A stretch of DNA of 64,000 bases from Dendrocalamus latiflorus (lineage: Eukaryota; Streptophyta; Magnoliopsida; Poales; Poaceae), in NCBI GenBank assembly GCA_017311315.1, contig CM029670.1:27834949-27898948 (forward strand), in the 5' to 3' direction. Below, one piece after another: positions 53,018-64,000 of the stretch. Position 1 is the stretch's first letter. Each line of letters begins with the position of its first letter. The notes beneath the pieces are model-generated. The model saw only the letters and a program-made list of their open reading frames with translations. It was not told where the DNA came from and did no database searches. A program made the translations under genes and the position numbers.

Positions 53018-56000
53018 ATGGTGAACACGAGGAGCAACCCTGGCAGCAGCCGTGACGCCAACAACCAGCCGGAGGACAACATTCCACCACCTCCTGCTCA
53101 GGCCCCCAACTTGGAGCAAATGATGGCCATGCAACTTCAGCTTCTTCAAGCTTTAGCACAAAACCAAGTGCAGCCAGCCCAGCATGCACCCAACCAGGCA
53201 CCCCAGTCTAAGTTGGGAGAATTCATGAGGACACGACCTCCCACTTTTGCTGGATCAGTGGATCCCTTGGAGGCAGATGATTGGATCAAGGATGTGGAAA
53301 GAAAATTGGTCCTAGCTAGCAGTGCAATGATAATGAAAAGGTGATGTATGCTGCTCACCAGCTCAAGGGAATGGCTGCCAACTGGTGGGAAAACTACCGC
53401 GCCGCCCATCAAAATGCACAAGCCATCACTTGGGAGGAGTTTGTCGAAGCTTTCCGCACTGCCCATATCCCTACTGGGATAATGGAAATGAAGAAGAGAG
53501 AATTCTACCAACTGCAGCAGGGAAACCTCAGTGTTTCTGAGTACCTGAACAAGTTCACCCAACTGTCCAGGTATGCATCTGAAGAGGTCACCTCGGAGGC
53601 GACCAAGATTTGGAGGTTCACGCAGGGACTTGACCCCAACCTCAAGGTGCAGCTGGTGTCCAATGACTTCCCAACCTTCCAGCACCTAGTGAACAAGGCC
53701 TTTGTCCAAGAAGATGCTCAGCGCCAGCTGTACGAAAATTGGAAGAGGAAGTTTCAAGCCCAGCAAGGAGCAAGCAGCTCTCGATTCCGCCCCAACGCAC
53801 CTCACTTTCACAAGCTCTCAGAGTCAAGCGTGCCAAGGACTCCCTTTTCAGGACCCCGCCCAAATCTACAAACTCCCCGGGCAAACAATGGTGGCCAACC
53901 CCCGCAGAACAAGACTTCAGCAGCAGGAGTGCAGTGCTTTAACTGCAAGAACATGGGGCACTATGCCAGCAACTGTCCCCAGAAACGCCCAGCAATGACC
54001 CCAGTTCGTTTCAATCTGGGGACTACGCCAGCAAGAGCTCCGACTGCAGGTCAAGGCCGTGGGGCACCACAAACCCCAAGGACTCCACAAGTGGTGAGCA
54101 GAGGGCATCTCAACCATGTGACCGCGGAAGCAGCCCAGGATGCACCCGACGTAGTTCTGGGTAAGTTTCTTGTCAACTCAGTAATTGCATCAGCATTATT
54201 TGATTCTGGAGCTTCGCATTCTTTTGTGTCAAAAGATGTGGTTGAAAGGTATAATTGGGATGTGAGTAAACTACAGAACCCCATGCTAGTCCAGTCCCCT
54301 GGAAAGGAAATGAGGACTAACACAGTTTGCCTTGACGCAACTGTGGATATAAATGGAGTTAAGTTCTTAGCAAATCTTATTATAATAGACTCCAAGGGTT
54401 TAGATGTAATACTTGGAATGGATTGGTTAACCAAGTATAAAGGGCAGATAGATTGTGCTGATCGAGCTGTTACAATCACTAACTCTGATGGGATTCAAGT
54501 AAGGTATAAGTCAAACTCCCCTACCCAGAGTAGGTGTAGTTTGAACAGTGTGAAGGGAGTGACTCTGGAAAAAGTACCTATAGTGAGTGAGTACCCAGAT
54601 GTATTCCCTGAAGATTTGCCCGGAATGCCGCCAGACAGGGAAGTAGAGTTTGTCATCAACCTAGTACCTGGAACAGCTCCAATTTCCAAGAGACCTTATC
54701 GGATGTCTGCAAATGATTTGGCGGAAGTTAAGAAACAAATTGAAGAGCTGCAGGATAAAGGATTTGTAAGGCCAAGCTCGTCACCTTGGGGAGCACCAGT
54801 ACTGTTAGTGAAGAAGAAGGACGGAAGTCTTCGCATGTGTGTGGACTATCGATCCTTGAATGATGTGACGATTAAGAACAAGTACCCTTTACCCAGAATA
54901 GATGATCTGTTTGATCAGTTGAAAGGATCATGTGTATTTTCTAAGATTGATCTTCGATCAGGGTATCACCAATTGAAGTTAAGACCAGAGGACATACCCA
55001 AGACCGCATTTGCTACCCCTTATGGATTGTATGAGTATACAGTGATGTCTTTCGGTCTAACCAATGCCCCAGCATACTTCATGAATCTGATGAATAAGGT
55101 GTTCATGGAATATTTGGATAAGTTTGTGGTTGTATTCATCGATGATATTTTGATATATTCCAAGAATGAGGAAGAACATGCCGAACATTTGAGGATAGTT
55201 TTGGAAAAGCTCAGAGAAAATCAGTTGTATGCCAAGTTTAGTAAGTGTGAGTTTTGGTTAAAGAAAGTAGCTTTCTTGGGCCATGTGATTTCGGCAGGAG
55301 GAGTGTCCGTAGACCCTGAGAAAGTTAATGATGTGCTTAATTGGACACAACCAAAGTCAGTATCCGAGATCAGAAGTTTTCTTGGATTGGCTGGTTACTA
55401 TCGTCGATTTATTGAAGGTTTCTCCAAGCTCGCAAGACCTCTCACCCAGTTACTGAAGAAGGAAAAGAAGTTTGAATGGAGTAAACCATGCGAGGATAGT
55501 TTCCAAGAGCTGAAGAAGAGGTTAACTTCTGCACCAGTGTTGATGCTTCCGGACATTAGGAAGGATTTCGAAGTCTTCTGTGATGCGTCAAGGCAGGGAC
55601 TAGGCTGTGTACTGATGCAAGAAAGAAAGGTAGTAGCATATGCCTCAAGGCAGCTGCGACCCCATGAAGGAAATTACCCAACGCACGATTTAGAGCTCGC
55701 TGCCGTAGTGCATGCACTGAAAATATGGAGGCATTACTTGATTGGTAACCGTTGTGAAATTTACACGGATCACAAGAGTTTGAAATATATATTCACTCAA
55801 CCCGATCTCAACATGAGGCAAAGGAGATGGCTTGAGTTAATAAAGGATTATGATATTGGAATACATTATCACCCAGGAAAGGCTAATGTGGTAGCAGATG
55901 CCTTGAGTAGAAAGAGTTATTGTGCCAAGCTGTGGATTAAGGACAGTATGCCTGCCCTTCAAGAAGAATTCCAACGGCTCAACTTAGAAGTAGTGGAGGA

Positions 56001-57495
56001 AGGATTCCTAGCCACTTTGGAAGTTCAACCAACCTTAGAAGATCAAATCAGGGCAGCTCAAAAGGAGGACAAGTATGTCCAGGAGATCAAGGATAATATG
56101 AAGAAAGGGAAAGCTTCGGGATTTTCAGAGGATGAAGAAGGTACCCTTTGGTTTGGGAAAAGAATTATTGTACCTGAAAAGAAAGAGGTAAAGGAGTTAA
56201 TATTGAAGGAAGCCCATGAATCTGGATATTCAATTCACCCTGGGAGCACCAAGATGTACCAAGATCTCAAGGAAAGGTATTGGTGGTCAAGTATGAAACG
56301 AGAAATTGCAGAATACGTAGCCTTGTGCGATGTATGCCAACGGATTAAAGCTGAACACCAAAGACCTGCTGGACTTCTGCAGCCATTGCAGATCCCTGAG
56401 TGGAAATGGGAAGAAATTGGTATGGATTTTATAACTGGATTACCAAGAACCAAAACAGGGCACGATTCAATTTGGGTTATAGTGGATCGTTTGACAAAAG
56501 TCGCCCATTTCATTCCAGTAAAGACCACATACTCCGGGGATAGACTTGCAGAGTTGTACATGTCAAGAATTGTGTGCTTGCATGGGATCCCAAAGAAGAT
56601 AGTGTCCGATCGAGGAACCCAGTTCACTTCGAGATTTTGGCAAAAGCTACATGAACTTTTGGGCACAAATTTAAACTTCAGTACAGCTTATCATTCACAG
56701 ACAGATGGTCAAACAGAAAGAGTAAATCAAATCCTGGAAGACATGTTGAGACCTTGTGTACTGGCAAACAAAAGTAATTGGGATCAGAGTTTACCCTATG
56801 CAGAGTTCTCCTACAACAATAGTTATCAATCCAGTTTGCAAATGTCTCCCTTCGAAGCCCTATACGGCAGAAAGTGTAGGACTCCATTGTATTGGAAGGA
56901 AACAGGAGAAGGACAAGTGTTTGGACCAGATGTGCTGAAGCAAGCAGAAGAACAAGTTCGTCTAATCCAGGACAGATTAAAAACAGCACAAACCAGACAG
57001 AAAAGTTATGCAGACAATCGACGTAGAAGCTTAGAATTCGTACCTGGGGATCATGTTTATTTGAAGGTGTCACCTCTCAAAGGAATGAGACGTTTTGGAG
57101 TCAGTGGAAAGCTAGCTCCCAGATTCATTGGACCTTTTCCTGTTGTGGCGAAACGAGGAGAAGTGGCTTACCAGTTGGAGCTTCCACCACAACTGTCAAA
57201 GGTGCATGACGTCTTTCATGTGTCTCAACTAAGAAAGTGTCTCAGAGTTCCAGAAGAGCAGATGCCTCTAGATGAAATAAACGTGAAGGAGGACCTCACC
57301 TATCCAGAGTATCCAGTCAAGATATTGGAGGAAGCAGAGCGCCGTACGCGCAGTAAGGTTATCAAGTTCTGTAAAGTGCAGTGGAGCAACCATTCAGAAT
57401 CGGAAGCAACTTGGGAGCGTGAAGAGGATCTAAAAGAAGAGTTCCCCGACCTTTTTCCCAGTCCATCCGAATCTCGGGGTCGAGATTCTTTCTAA
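53018..57495 (+). pseudogene. Gag-Pol, tandem copy 2 (frameshift)
   Basis: Carries the same two-base insertion in the capsid region as copy 1, near 53315. A local GTACTG-to-GTGATG difference ends the first frame at 53344. A long frame from 53341 to 57495 then covers the end of capsid, zinc knuckle, protease, RT, RNase H, integrase and chromodomain without a stop. Private differences include Arg to Pro in the RT segment FAT(R/P)YGLYEY and Thr to Met in VL(T/M)LPDI. The Trp codon lost in copy 1 is kept here. Gag is still broken, so the copy is not autonomous. Confidence 0.9.
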
Positions 57496-57505
57496 GGGGG
57501 GTAGG
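57494..57505 (+). other. Polypurine tract, copy 2
   Basis: AAGGGGGGTAGG two bases before LTR3, overlapping the gag-pol stop codon. Confidence 0.85.
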
Positions 57506-57507
57506 TT

Positions 57508-60500
57508 TGTCACATCCCAAAATTTGGCTTTTTGAAAAATTTAAATTCAAATTAATTATCTTAAGGTAATTGGATTTTACTTGGCTTTTATTTGCCTTTC
57601 TGGATTTTTCTGGAATTTAAAAACTATTTTCAGAATTTAAAAAGTAATTCAAAATATGAAAATTTAATATCAACAGTAGTTGGAAATAATTTTATTAAAT
57701 CCAAAATATCTCCAGGAGCTTCTGTGAATTTTTTTGGAATTTTTGGAGGTATTTTCATATTTTTCTGAGGCCTAAATAAATTTCTAGCATTTTCTGAAAT
57801 TAAAAATCCAAATCTTTTCCTCCGGCCGACGCGTGGACGGCCCAGATCCGCCCACGTCGCCGCTCGGCCGATCCCGGCCGCACCTCCCTCTCCCTCGCTG
57901 TCCGGCGGCCCCGCCTTCCCCTCCTCCGCGCCCGACGCGTGGACGGCTCGGTTGAGCCGAGTCTCCGCGCGGGCCATCCAGCCGCCCGCTGTCACTCCCG
58001 CCCTCACCCCCACTGACCCGCGGGCCCCGCCCGTCAGCCGCGCACGCCCTCTCTCCCATTGCCACCCGACCCCGCCTGTTAGACCCGTCGTCCCCGCGGA
58101 GCCGGCGCCTTCCTTTCCTTCCCCCCCCCCTTTCCTTTTTCGCCGGCCGACCGAGACCGCGCCGGATCCCGCCTTGCCTTACCCGGCCCTCCTCGGTTTT
58201 GGAAGTCCCGGACGCCGCCGCGACCGAATCCCCGATCTCCCGGGCTCCCCTTCCATCGGCGCCCCCTCTTTCCCGTTTTCCCCCCTTTCCTTCCTTTTCC
58301 CGGCCGACACACCGGCGAGCGATTGCGCGCCCGTGTCCCCTCCTCCGCCCCTATAAATAGCTCCCTCGGCCTCCCCTCTCCCCGCACCACCTCCCAGCGC
58401 CCTCCACTTCTCCCTTTGAGCCCCGAGCGCCGTCGCACCAGAAGCTCCCCGTGCGCGTCCGGTAAGTGCTCCGGTGAGTAATCGCCGTCGCCTCGGTCTT
58501 CCCCGAAGCTCGCCGCCGCTACCTCGAGCACCCCCGTGGCCGTGCGGTCCTCCCCGACGCCTCAGCCGCCCCTCCCCGCCGCCGGAGCGCCGTCGCACCG
58601 GAGGACCCGAGCCAGCTCCGCCTCCCCTCGTTGCCGGCCTTCTTCGCTCGTCGCCGCACCTCGTCGACCCCTCCAACCGAACCCCCTCCGTTCAAGGATT
58701 GCATTTCACACGTCACCCGAACCCCTCCGACCCTCCCTCGCCGCCGACGACCCTGCCTCTGGCCACCTTCCCCGGCCTCCCCTCCGGCAGGTAACTCAAA
58801 AGGCTTGATTGCCCTATATGGGTAGGCAAAGCCTCCCCGCTCACTTGGCTATCACCGCTCGCTCTCCCCTCCCCAACTCCCTCGGCGCGCGTTCGAGCCC
58901 TCGGCTCCGCACGCGGAGGTTGAGTTTTTCTTAATTAAACCGCGCTGACAAGTGGACCCCACCCATCAGTGGCAGCTGTCCTCGCAGGCCACTGCCGCCT
59001 GGGCCCCACCCCTCTGTGCTGTCTCTGACAAGTGGGCCCGGAGTCCAGTGGGTCCCATGTGTCAGAGGTCGAGTTAGTGGGCTCACTGTCCAGTGGGTCC
59101 CACATGTCAGTGACCGCCAGTGGTTGCTGTTCGGTGGGCCCCACCTGTCAGTATTCCGAGAATAAAAATAAAAGAATAAAATCTAATATTCCAGTGGGCC
59201 CCACCTGTCAGAAATTTGGGAATTTCTAGATTTGTTCAAATCTGAGATTTTCAAATGAGCATAACTTTCTCATTTTACCTCCAAATCCAACCATTCAAAT
59301 TTCTAAATTCATCTAAAATCATAATCTATCCAACTATGGCCTCTGTTGAATTTTTGGATTTTATTTGAATTTTCGTTTGAATTTATTTGCTTTGTTGCCT
59401 TGTCTTTTCTCGCGTAGATTCCAACGTTGTCAACGAACCCTCTTCACAGCAGCAAGAAGACCCCGAAACCCTGCAAGAAGGCAAGTCTCCTTTGATCATT
59501 TTGAGCCTATGCTTTCGAAATGTTTTTAAAGTATTTTAAATTATGTGCATTGCTATTTACATAAAGTCACTAGTTCAAGTCTTTAGGAATTAGTTACTCC
59601 AACTTTGTTATGCCCTCATTTGACATTGATTGCCATGTACCTTGTCACCCTAGAACTTCCTTTGTCTCAATAATGAGATTACTATTAATCTTTGTGAATA
59701 TTAGAATGGTAGGTTAATGCTTAGTCTTGCTATCTAATAACTTTGGAAAATCTTGAAAATGGGAAATTATGCTTTATTATTAAAACCTGGTGTTTGAAAG
59801 TGAAGTGGCAATTGGAGTTGTCACTGTGATTTTGAAATAAAATAAAAATGTGAAAGTTGGTTTAGATTAGGGTGGATGGCTGTTTGGGTTGGTGCAGTAA
59901 GCACGAGAACTTGTTAAGTGTATGTTCCACCCTAGTCAATTAAGGACCGACGCTTGTGTTTGTCCAAACTGAGCATTAACCGTACAACCACAAGTCTATA
60001 TGGGTACGACCTAGCTGACTAACTTATGATAGTCTAGTTTAGGTGCCACCAGTGGAAAGTGGGTGCCAGGGATGGACTGGGTATCCACAGTGAGGGACAG
60101 GGATTTACTGTACTCATATGGCGCAAGAGGGGGCTTCAGATTGGGCGGATTTAACCCTTCTGCGGTGAAACCTCAGCGGGTGGTGTCTAGCTAGATTAGA
60201 GTAAGGTAAAGGCTTTGTGGTATTTTATCTGGGTCTCATGCCAAAGGAAGCGTGTTGACTTTTAGGATAATTTATCTCTTGTGGGAAAAGTTGTACAACC
60301 TCTGCAGAGTGTAAAACTATTCGAATAGCCGTGCCCACGGTCAAGGGCGGGCAAGGAATGCATTCACATGGTAGATTTCTGGCTTTGTTTTAAAATCAAA
60401 AGTTTTGTATTCCGAGGGTGGAGGGAACTCTCGGAAGGGAATCCTGGCGGATGGAGCCAGAGAGGGTGGATGGAACCCGCAGTTTAAAAATTGACCAATG

Positions 60501-61075
60501 GTAATTGGTTAGCTAGTGTTGGTAGTTGGAACCTTCACTAGAAAGTTAATTCTGTTAAAACATTTACTTCACTAAATTGATGCCTTCGAAAATAATTAGT
60601 AGTAATTGAATTTAAAATATTGCTTTGTGCAAAAGAACCATATGGCCTTCCTTTGTTAAGCCTTGCATCTATGCATTTTTCCCAAGACTTGCGGAGTACT
60701 TTATGTACTCACATGCTACACTTAAAAATAAAATCTCAGAGGAAGTTGAAGCTCAAGAAGGTGACTACGACTACTGCTTCGCTTGTGGCTGCGATGGATT
60801 CTTTCCGGAGGACTAGGTCGCGCTTCCCCAGTCAACTGCCTGTGGCATCTTGATGGGTCTACTTTAATTTCACTTTGCTTCCGCTGTGTTTGATTGTGCG
60901 AGGTCTTGAAACCTCCAATGTAATAAGGTGACCCGGTGGTCAGTACTCTTATTTATTGTAATAAATCGTTGATGGTGATGTTTCCCATTCTGTTTGACTG
61001 TGTGCACTAGCTTTGATCTGGGACTAGTGCTGTAATACACAGAGGGTCCGGGTTTGGTAATCCGGGGGCCCGACA
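57508..61075 (+). mobile_element. LTR3 of the tandem array
   Basis: 3568 bp, ending GGGGGCCCGACA and followed by the GTGTA duplication. It lacks about 21-24 bp near 57902 that LTR1 and LTR2 have. Private changes include CGTTGCCGG (58630), TTTCACACGTC and CCCAACTCCC. It retains the TATA box (58351-58359), GTAAGT donor (58462-58467), mini-exon, hairpin (60694-60710), terminal exon and AATAAA. Confidence 0.92.
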
Positions 61076-61841
61076 GTGTAGGTGGCCGCAATTGGATTCT
61101 TACGGCGGGAATCGGCGGGGAGGGTGGATGCCGGAGTTGGGGAAGAAGATGGGTGCGGCGGTGATTGGGAGACTCTACTCTCGATTGCTTTCTACGGGAG
61201 GGAGAAGGTGAGGTGGGGGTCCGTGGAGGCCCTCGGCGGTTCTTATAGAGGTGCGAATGGTGCTGGCATCGGGAACTCGCTCGAGCGGTCATGTCCTTGT
61301 GCGGCGCAGCAGCAGCTAGGGCAGGGGACGGCAGAGGATGGGATCTCCGCAATAGATTCACGATGAAGGCACTGTACCACGCGTGCTAGGGGCTGAAGCT
61401 CGAGCCTTGCGCGCGAGGGGATGGCTTGACAGTGGGGAGAAAAAGAGGGGAGCGGGGCAGAGGATAAGGGCGCGGCGGTCCCCGGGCGGAAACGGCGGCG
61501 TCCGCTGGTCCAAGGGTGAAGATCTGCTGATCCGTGCGCGCGAGGAAGCGGGCCGGGCTGCGGAAATGGAGCGGGCGCTGGGTTGGTCGCGGCCTGAGAA
61601 CGAGGGAAGAGAGAAGAGATTGGGGGAGGAAGAGAAACAGTGGCGTGGGGGTGCTAGGGTAGAGAGAGGAAAGGGAGGCGGGCCGCGCGTGTCTGCGGGA
61701 GAGGGGCGGAAGGCGCGGGGTTGGGCTGGGCCGGCCTGGCCTGACTCCCCTCCCAAATTATTATTTATTTATTTTTATTATCAAACCCTTTGCTATTATT
61801 ATTATTGGCAAATATATATGTCATTCCCCCCATTCACTGGT

Positions 61842-62518
61842 TTATTCCAACATATGCTCTATTCTTATTTTGTATGGATATGTTTATGTGCATATTTATA
61901 TATATAGTTATTCATATGTGTTTATATATATGTACATGTTGGCCTCTTTTAATTTGCTTGCCATTATTTTTAGGGATGAGATTTCATGCTTAATTACATT
62001 TCTCCCTTGGTATTTTATGGATCATCTTTTCAGATTCTTATTTAGATTTTCAAATCTCTACTATTCAAACTTATATATTTCTTTTTGATCCTTTTTAACT
62101 CTTAAAACCTTTTGCCAATTTTTAAGGAAGACATTATAACTCCAATTACAAATGGAAATACATTGCAAAATAATTAGAAACTCCATAGTTTTAGAGGCAA
62201 GGCTTTCAGGCCATTTATTTGGTGGGAGGCAAGGCTTTCAGGCCATTTATTTGGTGGGAGGAGGCTTATTTGGCAGGATAGGTAGCTTTGAAGATTCATC
62301 AAGTTCTTGGTTGCCCTAGATATGGTTAGTAATGAAATTTGTTTTTCGTTGCATCAAATTAAATTTAGATCTAGCTAATTTTTGATGACTGTTATATATA
62401 TACTTTGAAGATCTAGCTAATTTAGATTTAGGTAGACTCAATGCATGTGGTATATATGTAGTAATAATTAATTAATTTAATTTTTAATACTAAGTTGTTA
62501 TATATGTACATAATATAG
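61842..62518 (+). other. AT-rich stretch upstream of the CACTA transposase exon
   Basis: No ORF is recognised. It contains TATATA runs and a perfect 32-bp direct duplication (62194-62225 and 62226-62257). It ends with TAATATAG, an acceptor-like site directly before the transposase-associated exon. It may be the 5' intron or leader of the CACTA element that begins at 34211. Confidence 0.45.
62194..62257. repeat. 32-bp tandem duplication
   Basis: Two adjacent copies of GAGGCAAGGCTTTCAGG plus CCATTTATTTGGTGG. Confidence 0.9.
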
Positions 62519-62947
62519 GACCGAAGCTGGATGTATACTGCAAACCGTGTGAGTGAAGAGCACATTAATGGCGTGTCTGCTTTTACAAGAGCTGCCGAGG
62601 AGGATCTGTTGAATAAGGGGGTGGAATATATGTATTGTCCATGCATTGACTGCGAGAATTTAAAGATGTTTAAGAATCGAGAGCAGATTGAAGCACACTT
62701 GATTCGGAGGGGTTTCAAAAAGGGGTATACGTGTTGGACCAATCATGGCGAAGTCAATGATATGCCTTCGGATGACATCACCGGTGAAGTCAATGATATG
62801 CCGCCGGATGACATCGCCGGTAAAGTCAATGATATGCCGCGGGATGATAATTGTGATTCGGATTCAGATAGGCTGCACGATGACAATCTGGACCAGATGC
62901 TTCATGATGAAGAAAAGAACTATGATGAGAGAGAGAGAGTATATTAA
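62519..62947 (+). pseudogene. CACTA transposase-associated domain fragment
   Basis: After an acceptor AG the frame reads DRSWMYTANRVSEEHINGVS, then FTRAAEED, CPCIDC, IEAHLIRRGF and KGYTCWTNHGE. This matches the N-terminal Transpos_assoc domain (PF13963 as I recall it) of En/Spm TNP2-type transposases, including its Cys-rich CPC..C motif. Three 12-residue repeats follow (GEVNDMP.DDI.), then an acidic stretch and a GA run, and a stop at 62945-62947. The catalytic transposase domain is absent, and an LTR begins 16 bp after the stop. Confidence 0.7.
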
Positions 62948-62962
62948 ATTCCGAGGCTTGAT

Positions 62963-64000
62963 TGTAACATCCAAAATTTTGGTTATTCAAAAATATGGAA
63001 TTTTAAAAACTTTTCTTGCATTTTGATGGTATTTGAATTCTTCTGAATCTTTATTTGAAAACTATGGAGTGTTGTTGCATGCAAATAAATAAAATCCAAA
63101 GTGAAAATTGTAACAATGTTAATAAAAGATACGAGAATAATACAAATCAATGAATTTTGAATTTTGAACCAATTTTTAAATTACACTCAAATGCAATTTA
63201 AAATTTAAATTTTAAACTCAAAGCGAGAATCAAGCACTCGCATCTAAATGATTAAATTGAGAAATTCAAAATTTTGAACATCCTGCAAAAATGGAAATTA
63301 ATAAAACCCAATAAAAATTTAAAGTTTAAATTATAAGTCTAAATTCTGAAAACTTTGCTTAAACCATTCTCTTTTCCCCCTCTTTTCCTTCACTTTCTTC
63401 CTTCTTTGATTCCATGTGGCCCCTTCTCCTCCCCTCACTGCCACTGGGACCCGGCTTCCTCCTTTCTTTTTCTCCCACCTCCCCTCACTCTCATGGCAGA
63501 GCAAGCTCCACGTCCCTTTTTCCTGTGCGGCCGCCGCGCCCGCGTCAGCGCCGCCTGCCGTCGCACTGGCCTTTCCCTGCGCTGACCCGCCCCCGCCGCC
63601 CTCGCGTCTGCGCCCATACCCTGCCGCCCGTCACCGCGCGCTCGCATCGCCATCATGTCCCGGCCACTGCGAGCCACGCTCGGGCCACCGCGAATCCTGC
63701 TGACCTGTCGTCGCCTCCCTGCCATGCGCCGAGCCCCACGCCATTCCCCGCCCATGCCCTGTTGCCGCCGCAAATCCCGGCTGCGCCGTCTGCCCTGCCG
63801 CACAGTCGGTCGCACAACCTCCGTCAGCCACGAAGCCGCGTGCGTTGCTCGGTTGGCACAACGCCTATAAAAGGGGAAACGCGTTCTCATCTACCTCGTC
63901 TCATCCCCCTCCTCCTCTCTCAAGTAATTGGCCTCTAGAGCCTCAGAAGTGTGTCGGTCACCGCATCTCTCCCAACTCCGGCAAACTGACGACCCGCCGA
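62963..64000 (+). mobile_element. Start of a plus-strand LTR, subfamily C/E, running off the window
   Basis: Begins TGTAACATCCAAAATTTTGG and matches the reverse complement of the C2 end (TGTAACATCC...CATGGAATTTTT...TTTCTTGCA). AT-rich U3 gives way at about 63370 to a CT/GC-rich region, a TATA box and a leader with CTCTCAAGTAATTGG. The right end is outside the window, so a target duplication cannot be checked. GC-rich ORFs from 63355 are compositional. Confidence 0.7.
63865..63873 (+). promoter_or_regulatory. TATA box of the right-hand LTR
   Basis: CTATAAAAG after a GC-rich tract, in the same position relative to the LTR start as in the other C-type copies. Confidence 0.6.

Larger units (their letters stand above)
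38614..61080 (+). mobile_element. Tandem chromovirus array: three LTRs, two internal regions
   Basis: Order: LTR1 (38619-42157), internal 1 (42158-48036), LTR2 (48037-51627), internal 2 (51628-57507), LTR3 (57508-61075). GTGTA flanks the whole array at 38614-38618 and 61076-61080, while no duplication flanks the inner copies. LTR2 shares variants with LTR3 up to about 48872 and with LTR1 from about 49184. This mosaic is what unequal crossing-over between the 3' and 5' LTRs of one insertion predicts. The family is the same as the minus-strand element, but a different subfamily (A+). Both gag-pol copies are broken. Confidence 0.9.
34551..61836 (-). mobile_element. LTR, subfamily C1 (solo), interrupted by the tandem chromovirus array
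   Basis: Left edge TGTCAGACCC at 34551. The LTR runs to 38618, is interrupted by 38619-61075, and resumes at 61076. Its minus-strand TATA box is at 61242-61249. A candidate right edge is ...ATTCA at 61836, because CTGGT occurs at both 34546-34550 and 61837-61841. That end differs from the usual GATGTTACA, so the boundary is tentative. The LTR holds the palindrome cassette (36095-36142), a variant hairpin GAGCAC/GTGCTC (34903-34923), tandem repeats and a tRNA-like block. Confidence 0.55.

Overview
The window is plant nuclear DNA from a grass, most likely rice or a close relative. It is a heterochromatin-like block made of nested transposable elements. The evidence is the set of long-LTR Ty3/gypsy chromoviruses of the Tekay/RIRE3-like type with an extra ORF0, En/Spm (CACTA) termini with TATCACAGACGGTT subterminal repeats, a Tat-type gypsy remnant, GC-rich LTR leaders, and the GTGGGCCCCACCTGTCAG-type motifs common in grass promoters. 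I found no convincing host gene, no rRNA or intact tRNA gene, and no CRISPR array.

Layout from left to right. 1-3887: end of a minus-strand LTR (subfamily B'). 3888-5019 and 21060-21979: two halves of an LTR-like sequence (X1). Inside X1 lies a minus-strand solo LTR (subfamily B, target duplication CTTAT). Inside that LTR lies a complete minus-strand chromovirus at 5179-17620, with LTRs that look identical, a PBS for initiator tRNA-Met, an intact ORF0, and an intact 1491-codon gag-pol with a C-terminal chromodomain. 22155-34500: old remnants, namely CACTA ends, LTR pieces C2 and D, an X-like insert, and a Tat-type element with integrase on the minus strand and a Transposase_28-like gene on the opposite strand. 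34211-62947: parts of a CACTA element. It is split by LTR C1 (from 34551), which is itself split by a plus-strand tandem chromovirus array, LTR-internal-LTR-internal-LTR, at 38619-61075. One perfect 5-bp duplication (GTGTA) flanks the whole array. 62963-64000: start of another C-type LTR, running off the window.

The most interesting signal is inside the LTRs. Diverged subfamilies carry what looks like the same small multi-exon gene: a TATA box, a GC-rich first exon, a 57-63 nt mini-exon whose length is always a multiple of three and which always ends at a GC-type donor, and a terminal exon that reads an acidic tail in a fixed phase to a stop, followed in the A LTRs by AATAAA. Only LTR B shows an AUG in the first exon. 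Just before the terminal exon is a six-pair RNA hairpin with a compensatory base change. A second cassette of four short palindromes also shows covariation. A related splicing signal sits before both ORF0 and gag-pol: each start codon directly follows a 3' splice-site AG, which suggests that alternative splicing chooses between the two proteins.

The middle LTR of the tandem array is a mosaic. Its 5' part matches LTR3 and its 3' part matches LTR1, as expected for unequal crossing-over between LTRs of a single insertion. Both gag-pol copies in the array share a frameshift in gag, so neither is autonomous. The minus-strand element is the only copy here that looks intact.
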